From positions 1 to 9,935 of the forward strand of contig CAYGWJ010000293.1 in the NCBI GenBank assembly GCA_964353405.1: 9,935 bases of DNA, written 5' to 3'. Origin of the DNA: JBGLNJ01 sp964353405 (GTDB lineage Bacteria; Chloroflexota; Anaerolineae; Fen-1058). How positions within the stretch are numbered: position 1 is the first letter of the stretch; every line of letters begins with the position of its first letter. A program made the position numbers and the translations under genes. This document shows positions 6,264 through 9,935 of the stretch, one piece after another. The notes below the pieces were generated by a model. It was not told the DNA's origin. It worked only from the letters and a program-made list of their open reading frames with translations, and searched no databases.

Positions 6264-7814
6264 TTAGGCATTCCCGAATTCAGGAGTTGGAGTGGACTCG
6301 TTTGCACGCATCACGACGCCACGTTGGGTGGCATACTTCATGATCTTTTCTTGCGTTGCCTCGGCGCTATTCAGCTCGCCTGTGACTCGGCCTTCACACA
6401 TGACGATGACGCGGTGGCTCATACGCAGGATTTCGGGCAATTCTGAGGAAATCATGATGATGGACTTGCCCTGTTGCGCCAAATCGTTAAGGAGCCTGTA
6501 AATCTCGCTCTTGGCGCCCACGTCAATGCCGCGCGTCGGCTCATCAAAGATCAGGATATTGGTATCGGCGGTCAGCCACTTGCCGACGACAATCTTTTGC
6601 TGGTTGCCGCCCGAAAGATTCTTGACCTTTTGCTGCAAGCCTGGCGTCTTGATGGAGAGCGCCTGGACGAAATGCTCCGCCGTCGTGTGTGTCTTGGTCT
6701 GATTCACCCAACCGAGAAAATCCAGGAACTTGCCAAACGCGGCGAGCACGATATTGTTTTCCACATCCATGCCCAGCGTCACACCGTAACGCTTGCGATC
6801 CTCGGACAGATAGGCAATACTGTGCTTGACGGCATCGCTAGGACTCTTGATATGAGCCTTTTTGCCCAGCACATAGATCTCACCCGAGTCAACCGGGTCT
6901 GCGCCGAAAATAGCACGCGCCACCTCTGTGCGCCCGGCTCCCATCAATCCGGCAAAGCCAAGAATTTCGCCTCTTTTCAGGTTAAAACTGACATCCTTGA
7001 TCACGCTGCCCCGGTTGAGGTCTTTTACTTCCAGCACGACCTCCTGGCTGGGATTTTCCGGGACCTCTGGCGAGGTCTCGTAAATCGTTCGCCCCACCAT
7101 CATGCTAATGATCTGGTCAATCTTGGCGTCCTGCGTGCGAACCGTATCTACATAACGGCCATCGCGCATGACGGTGACACGGTCAGAAATCTGCTTGAGC
7201 TCTTCCAGACGATGGGTGATATAGACGATGCCGACGCCCTTGTCACGAAAGTGGCGGATAATGCGAAAGAGTTCTTCAATCTCCGCCTCGGTCAACGCCG
7301 CCGTCGGCTCATCCATAATCAGCACTTTGGAATCGAAGGACAGCGCCTTGGCAATTTCGACCATCTGCTGCTTGGCGACCGTCAGATCGGCCACCTTGGT
7401 GCGGGGGTCCAGTTTCAGGTGCAGCATATCTAACAACAGCTGCGTCTTGTCGTTGATCGCCTTTTCATCCAGGAGGAACCGGATACCCCGGCGCGGCTCG
7501 CGACCGATAAAGATATTCTGCGCCACTGTGAGGTGCGGCATCAGGTTGAGTTCCTGGTGGATCATGCTGATGCCCAGCTGTTGCGCCGCGCGTGGATTGG
7601 GAATTTCGACTTCTTTGCCCGCGTAAATGATGCGGCCTGCGTCTTTGGTGTATACGCCGGCGAACACTTTCATCAACGTGGACTTGCCCGCGCCGTTTTC
7701 GCCGACCAGGGCATGCACTTCGCCGGGGCGCAGATCAAAGCGGCACTGGCTGAGCGCATGCACGCCAGGAAAGGTCTTTTCTATTCCTTCCATCTGGACC
7801 AGGATATCACTCAT
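6264..7814 (-). CDS. Sugar ABC transporter ATPase, dual nucleotide-binding domains (RbsA/MglA-like)
   Basis: The 516-residue protein is a tandem ATPase that powers CUT2 sugar import at the cytoplasmic face. Domain 1 has Walker A GENGAGKST (38-46), Q-loop IHQEL (Gln87), a degenerate signature LTVAKQQ (144-150), Walker B VLIMDEP (164-170) and H-loop His201. Domain 2 has the typical degenerate Walker A GAGRTE (292-297), a canonical signature LSGGNQQK (400-407) and Walker B LIFDEPT (421-427); the H-loop position reads SSELPE (456-461). This asymmetric pattern, one degenerate site in each half, is normal for RbsA, MglA and AraG. The ATG at 7814 has GAGGG six bases upstream. It is the first gene of an ATPase-permease-binding protein operon, the same order as E. 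coli rbsACB, and lies 130 nt after lacI on the same strand. Confidence 0.97.
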   Translation of the reverse strand: MSDILVQMEGIEKTFPGVHALSQCRFDLRPGEVHALVGENGAGKSTLMKVFAGVYTKDAGRIIYAGKEVEIPNPRAAQQLGISMIHQELNLMPHLTVAQNIFIGREPRRGIRFLLDEKAINDKTQLLLDMLHLKLDPRTKVADLTVAKQQMVEIAKALSFDSKVLIMDEPTAALTEAEIEELFRIIRHFRDKGVGIVYITHRLEELKQISDRVTVMRDGRYVDTVRTQDAKIDQIISMMVGRTIYETSPEVPENPSQEVVLEVKDLNRGSVIKDVSFNLKRGEILGFAGLMGAGRTEVARAIFGADPVDSGEIYVLGKKAHIKSPSDAVKHSIAYLSEDRKRYGVTLGMDVENNIVLAAFGKFLDFLGWVNQTKTHTTAEHFVQALSIKTPGLQQKVKNLSGGNQQKIVVGKWLTADTNILIFDEPTRGIDVGAKSEIYRLLNDLAQQGKSIIMISSELPEILRMSHRVIVMCEGRVTGELNSAEATQEKIMKYATQRGVVMRANESTPTPEFGNA

Positions 7815-7860
7815 GGATTACCCTCTGTGCAGCGAAAAGAGGTCGTCTGTTTGCAGAACA

Positions 7861-7888
7861 AGGATACAATGTGTAAAACGATCTTGAA
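7861..7888 (-). promoter_or_regulatory. Candidate promoter and LacI-type operator for the ABC importer operon
   Basis: On the minus strand, TTCAAG (7888-7883) and TATCCT (7866-7861) are separated by 16 bp; these are 3/6 and 4/6 matches to sigma-70 boxes, so the promoter is weak. Within this span the operator-like sequence CAAGATCGTTTTACA (7886-7872) has its CpG centre at 7880/7879. It shares the core ATCGTTTT with the operator next to lacI at 9195-9209. No terminator is seen after lacI, so importer transcripts could also come from the lacI promoter. Confidence 0.5.
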
Positions 7889-7944
7889 GAAGCTTTAGAC
7901 ACACGAGAGTTTATCACGAAATCAGATAGAAATCCAGCCAACTT

Positions 7945-8964
7945 TCAGCCGGTGCGTTGCGCTGGCGGCCCGGTAGAAGCGCGAACAATCATCTGAAGAC
8001 CCAGTTGCAGACTCGAAACAGGCTTGTCCGGCTTGTCAAGCCGTTCCAGCAAAAGCTCAGCCGCTTTTTGACCCAGTTCGTAATCCGGTTGGGCAATGAC
8101 GGTCAACGGCGGCTGCAACAGCGACGCCCAGGGCATATCGCTGAAAGAGATGATGGAGACATCCTGGGGAACGCCTAGTCCGTGTTCGTGAATGGCATGG
8201 AGCGCTCCGAGCGCCATCAAATTGTTGGCCGCAAAGAGCGCCGTCGGCGGCGCCGGGAGCTGCAACAATTCCTGGGCGCAAGCATAGCCACCCGCTTGCT
8301 TGAGACTGCCAAACCGCATCAGCTCGGGCGACAAGGACAAACCATGTTGCCGATGCGCCAGCAAGTACCCATCACGCCGCTCGCGCATCGTCGTAATCGT
8401 CACCGGTCCACAAATGAGCCCAATACGCCGATGCCCCAGATCAACCAGATGCGACATCGCCTCAAGGGTCCCCCGGATGCTGTCCACCATGACCGAATCA
8501 ATGTTAGGATCGTTCAAATGCCGATCAATCGCGACAACCGGAATACCATTCTCGACCAGTTGACCTACACTCGGATTGTCTTCGACCGTCGTGGCCAGGA
8601 TCACTCCGGCAACAGCTTCCGCACGCATCACATCAAGGTAGAGTCGCTCCTTGTCCGAATCTTCGTCGGTGTTGCAGAGGATCAGCGAGTAACCGTGCTG
8701 GTAAGCGACATCCTCGATGCCGCGCGCGACAGCAGTAAAGAACGGGTTTTGAATATCCGAGATGATGAGGCCGAGAACATGACCGCGCTTGGCGCGCAAG
8801 AGTTGGGCGGCCCGGCTCGGCTGATATCCAAGCACCTTGATCGCTTGCAGGACCTTGGCGCGAATCTCTGGGCTCACGCTCTCGTGGTTATTGACGACCC
8901 GAGAGACTGTCGCAATCGAAACACCGGCTCGCTGGGCAACATCTTTGGCCGTCGAAGCTCTCAT
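7945..8964 (-). CDS. LacI/GalR-family transcriptional regulator
   Basis: A 339-residue regulator with an N-terminal helix-turn-helix (TAKDVAQRAGVSIATVSRVV, residues 5-24), a hinge helix (PSRAAQLLRAKR, about 49-60; its Leu is expected to wedge into the central CpG of the operator) and a periplasmic-binding-like sensor core. Core landmarks include LGLIISDIQNPFF, GIPVVAIDRH, LGHRRIGLICGP, TALFAANNLMALGAL and VSIISFSDMPWASLLQPPLTV, the latter being typical effector-pocket and dimer segments. The frame is open upstream to 9054, but ATG 8964 is chosen because the family HTH starts right there and GGGAG precedes it. It probably senses the imported sugar or a metabolite of it, and binds the paired operators in the region upstream of its own gene, hence autoregulation. 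A strong promoter lies about 220 nt upstream, giving a long leader. Confidence 0.95.
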   Translation of the reverse strand: MRASTAKDVAQRAGVSIATVSRVVNNHESVSPEIRAKVLQAIKVLGYQPSRAAQLLRAKRGHVLGLIISDIQNPFFTAVARGIEDVAYQHGYSLILCNTDEDSDKERLYLDVMRAEAVAGVILATTVEDNPSVGQLVENGIPVVAIDRHLNDPNIDSVMVDSIRGTLEAMSHLVDLGHRRIGLICGPVTITTMRERRDGYLLAHRQHGLSLSPELMRFGSLKQAGGYACAQELLQLPAPPTALFAANNLMALGALHAIHEHGLGVPQDVSIISFSDMPWASLLQPPLTVIAQPDYELGQKAAELLLERLDKPDKPVSSLQLGLQMIVRASTGPPAQRTG

Positions 8965-9037
8965 GCCTCTCCCGTGTGACCGGCAACAGCTTTGGAGAAA
9001 ACTGGACCGCTCATGTCGGCTCAAAGGTGAAATCGCC

Positions 9038-9064
9038 GTAGGACAAGTTGGCAACTTGTCCTAC
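9038..9064. repeat. Perfect 27-bp palindrome, probable dispersed REP-like element
   Basis: GTAGGACAAGTT (9038-9049), GGC, AACTTGTCCTAC (9053-9064): 12-bp perfect arms with a 3-nt loop, lying in the lacI leader. No T-run follows on either strand. From memory, near-identical palindromes recur between genes in Chloroflexota and some other environmental genomes, often mistranslated as a peptide reading VGQVANLSY. It is therefore more likely a mobile or repetitive palindrome than a gene-specific control site. Confidence 0.75.
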
Positions 9065-9172
9065 TCCACCTGCAAGCCTACACGAGCCAACTAGACAAAC
9101 GCAAAGGGGAAAACTGCTACCCCAAGAAACAAAGCCGAACACAAAGTGGTAAGAACAACCCAATACAAAGGA

Positions 9173-9187
9173 GGGAAAACGTTTACG
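9173..9187 (+). promoter_or_regulatory. LacI-type operator O1
   Basis: GGGAAAACGTTTACG contains the perfect palindrome AAACGTTT around a central CpG (9180/9181), the hallmark of LacI/GalR operators. It lies just downstream of the -10 box of the lacI promoter, around the predicted start of transcription. It matches O2 at 13 of 15 bases in inverted orientation. Confidence 0.75.
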
Positions 9188-9192
9188 CGAAC

Positions 9193-9220
9193 ATTGTAAT
9201 CGTTTTCCCAAGATTGTCAA
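9193..9220 (-). promoter_or_regulatory. Sigma-70-type promoter for lacI
   Basis: On the minus strand TTGACA (9220-9215, 6/6) and TACAAT (9198-9193, 5/6) are 16 bp apart. Operator O2 lies within it and O1 just after it, giving a simple autorepression layout. The predicted start is near 9186, leaving a leader of about 220 nt before the lacI ATG. Confidence 0.75.
9195..9209 (-). promoter_or_regulatory. LacI-type operator O2
   Basis: On the minus strand this reads GGGAAAACGATTACA, centred on CpG 9201/9202, exactly 21 bp (two helical turns) from the O1 centre. It occupies the spacer of the lacI promoter and part of its -10 box, and ends five bases before the -35 box of the divergent mutarotase promoter. 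Binding here should block lacI transcription and could hinder RNA polymerase on the other promoter. Confidence 0.75.
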
Positions 9221-9242
9221 GGCCAAAAACTCGTGATATACT
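9214..9242 (+). promoter_or_regulatory. Sigma-70-type promoter for the FucU-like gene
   Basis: TTGTCA (9214-9219, 5/6) and TATACT (9237-9242, 5/6) have an ideal 17-bp spacer, and TGA directly before the -10 gives an extended -10 element. The predicted start is near 9249, 90 nt before the ATG. Its -35 box shares five bases with the -35 of the divergent lacI promoter, so two polymerases cannot bind at once. Confidence 0.78.
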
Positions 9243-9338
9243 GGCTGCGTGCCAGCACGAACCTGTCTCTGCAAGTTACCCAGTCTCATATCTCCAGGCT
9301 GGCTGGGAAGTGCAAAATCCCAAAGATCGGAGGGGAAA

Positions 9339-9764
9339 ATGCTCAAATATCAACTACTCCATCCTGAAATCCTGGCCGCGTTGGGCGGAGCCGGCCATGG
9401 CTCCAAGGTGTTGATCGCGGATGGAAATTATCCGTTCGCCACGCGCGCTCATCCGAACGCGCAACGCGTATACCTCAACCTTGCGCCGGGGCTGGTCACT
9501 GTGACCGATGTCCTGCGCGTGCTCGTCGGCGCGATTCCGATTGAGGCGGCGCAGGTGATGGTGCCCGAGACAGGCGAGGAGCCCTCCATCTTTAGAGATT
9601 TCCGCAAGCTTTTGCCCAAAGACATCAAACTGCAAAAGATGGGGCGTTTTGAGTTTTATGATGCCGCGCGCGACCCCGATACGGCGCTGGTGGTTGCCAC
9701 AGGCGAACAGCGGATTTACGCTAACATCTTGTTGACCGTCGGCGTGGTGCCGCCGCCTGCCTGA
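9339..9764 (+). CDS. fucU: L-fucose mutarotase / D-ribose pyranase family protein (FucU-like)
   Basis: A 142-residue protein of the RbsD/FucU family, cytosolic ring-shaped oligomers that speed anomer interconversion of free sugars so the isomerase or kinase gets its preferred form. Family blocks are MLKYQLLHPEILAALGGAGHG (1-21, with the catalytic His20 in GHG), VLIADGNYPF (24-33), RFEFYDAA (about 105-112) and TGEQRIYANILLTVGV near the C-terminus, whose Tyr-Ala-Asn-Ile stretch lines the sugar site. GHG, D-x-N-x-P and RFxFYxxA are closer to FucU than to RbsD (GHTD, DAGLP), so fucose-type pyranoses are favoured. An upstream in-frame ATG at 9249 is rejected: homology starts at 9339, with GGAGG at 9329-9333 five bases before. 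The gene is divergent from lacI and shares its operator region. Pairing with an isomerase-like gene in the same cluster mirrors E. coli fucI and fucU. Confidence 0.92.
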   Translation: MLKYQLLHPEILAALGGAGHGSKVLIADGNYPFATRAHPNAQRVYLNLAPGLVTVTDVLRVLVGAIPIEAAQVMVPETGEEPSIFRDFRKLLPKDIKLQKMGRFEFYDAARDPDTALVVATGEQRIYANILLTVGVVPPPA

Positions 9765-9935
9765 GTCATACTAACAGTCCAGTGACCTCAATATAGGCAA
9801 TGGCGCAAAACTCACTATGGGCCACTGGCAGCCGGGAGCGCCTTCCAGCGCTTCACGAGTTGCTTGAGTTGCGCGTCAGACTGTTGGGCCGAACGCGTGT
9901 GGAGCCTGAACCGTCTGCGATGGTTGAGCACGCGC
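9765..9935. other. Right-edge sequence with open frames on both strands; gene undecided
   Basis: After the FucU-like stop there is no visible terminator. A + strand frame opens at ATG 9800 (MAQNSLWATGSRERLPALH...) and runs off the edge with only a weak AGG upstream. In the exactly antiparallel frame, a minus-strand reading enters from the edge and stops at TAG 9817-9815, ending KRWKALPAASGP; it would be the C-terminus of a convergent gene and has the higher GC at third codon positions. I recognise neither product, and about 40 codons do not settle which is real. Confidence 0.3.

Larger units (their letters stand above)
8965..9338. other. lacI-fucU divergent intergenic region (374 nt)
   Basis: I find no convincing gene here. 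From left to right it holds the lacI 5' leader (8965 to about 9186) with a 27-bp palindrome; two LacI-type operators; two back-to-back promoters with overlapping -35 boxes; and the mutarotase leader (about 9249-9338), ending in GGAGGGG. A short perfect inverted repeat, CGTGC/GCACG with a 2-nt loop (9248-9259), sits at the predicted mutarotase transcription start. Open frames crossing the region lack family similarity, and one of them simply translates the palindrome. Confidence 0.8.

Noticed and set aside
8965..9054. 30-residue N-terminal extension of the LacI-family protein
   Set aside because: The family HTH begins directly at ATG 8964, which has a GGGAG site; the extension is Cys/Ser/Arg-rich, unlike family members, and runs up to the palindrome.
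9249..9338. 30-residue N-terminal extension of the FucU-like protein from ATG 9249
   Set aside because: Family similarity starts at 9339 with a well-placed GGAGG, and 9249 coincides with the predicted transcription start.
9011..9346. Minus-strand frame of 111 codons upstream of lacI
   Set aside because: Its end translates the 27-bp palindrome as VGQVANLSY, and the remainder covers promoters and operators; it has no SD or family match.

Overview
The window looks like a sugar-catabolism island from a GC-rich bacterium, most likely a member of the Chloroflexota (Anaerolineae-like). Three things suggest this: the substrate-binding lipoprotein has a long Ala/Pro/Thr linker after its lipobox cysteine; a GTAGGACAAGTT-type dispersed palindrome sits beside lacI; and the gene content fits. 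The taxonomic call is an inference from recalled patterns, not from a marker gene.

Layout, left to right: (1) positions 1-317, + strand, the C-terminal end of a GHMP-family kinase resembling L-fucokinase, followed by a strong intrinsic terminator (334-378). (2) A long minus-strand series, read right to left: LacI-family regulator (8964-7945); ABC sugar importer as ATPase (7814-6264), permease (6261-5275) and substrate-binding lipoprotein (5183-4164); a hairpin terminator (4135-4099); an L-fucose isomerase-like protein (4055-2457); a DUF89/ARMT1-like metal-dependent phosphatase (2390-1161); and an RraA-like aldolase-fold protein (1118-396). (3) A divergent control region (8965-9338). (4) A + strand FucU/RbsD-type sugar mutarotase (9339-9764), then 170 nt of undecided sequence.

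The genes fit one function: take up a 6-deoxyhexose or similar monosaccharide, interconvert its anomers (FucU-like), isomerise aldose to ketose (isomerase-like), and process the product. The classical FucK (FGGY kinase) and FucA (fuculose-1-phosphate aldolase) are not visible here. In their place are a GHMP kinase, a DUF89 phosphatase-family protein and an RraA-like protein. The real substrate is not proven by the sequence.

The most structured non-coding part is the lacI-fucU intergenic region. Two near-consensus promoters point away from each other with -35 boxes that overlap by five bases. Two 15-bp LacI-type operator copies in inverted orientation (13/15 identical, CpG centres 21 bp apart) cover the lacI promoter and lie directly upstream of the fucU promoter. 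A third, weaker operator-like sequence precedes the ABC operon, so the regulator probably controls itself, the mutarotase and the importer. I saw no CRISPR array, tRNA, rRNA or insertion sequence, and no clearly new type of system.
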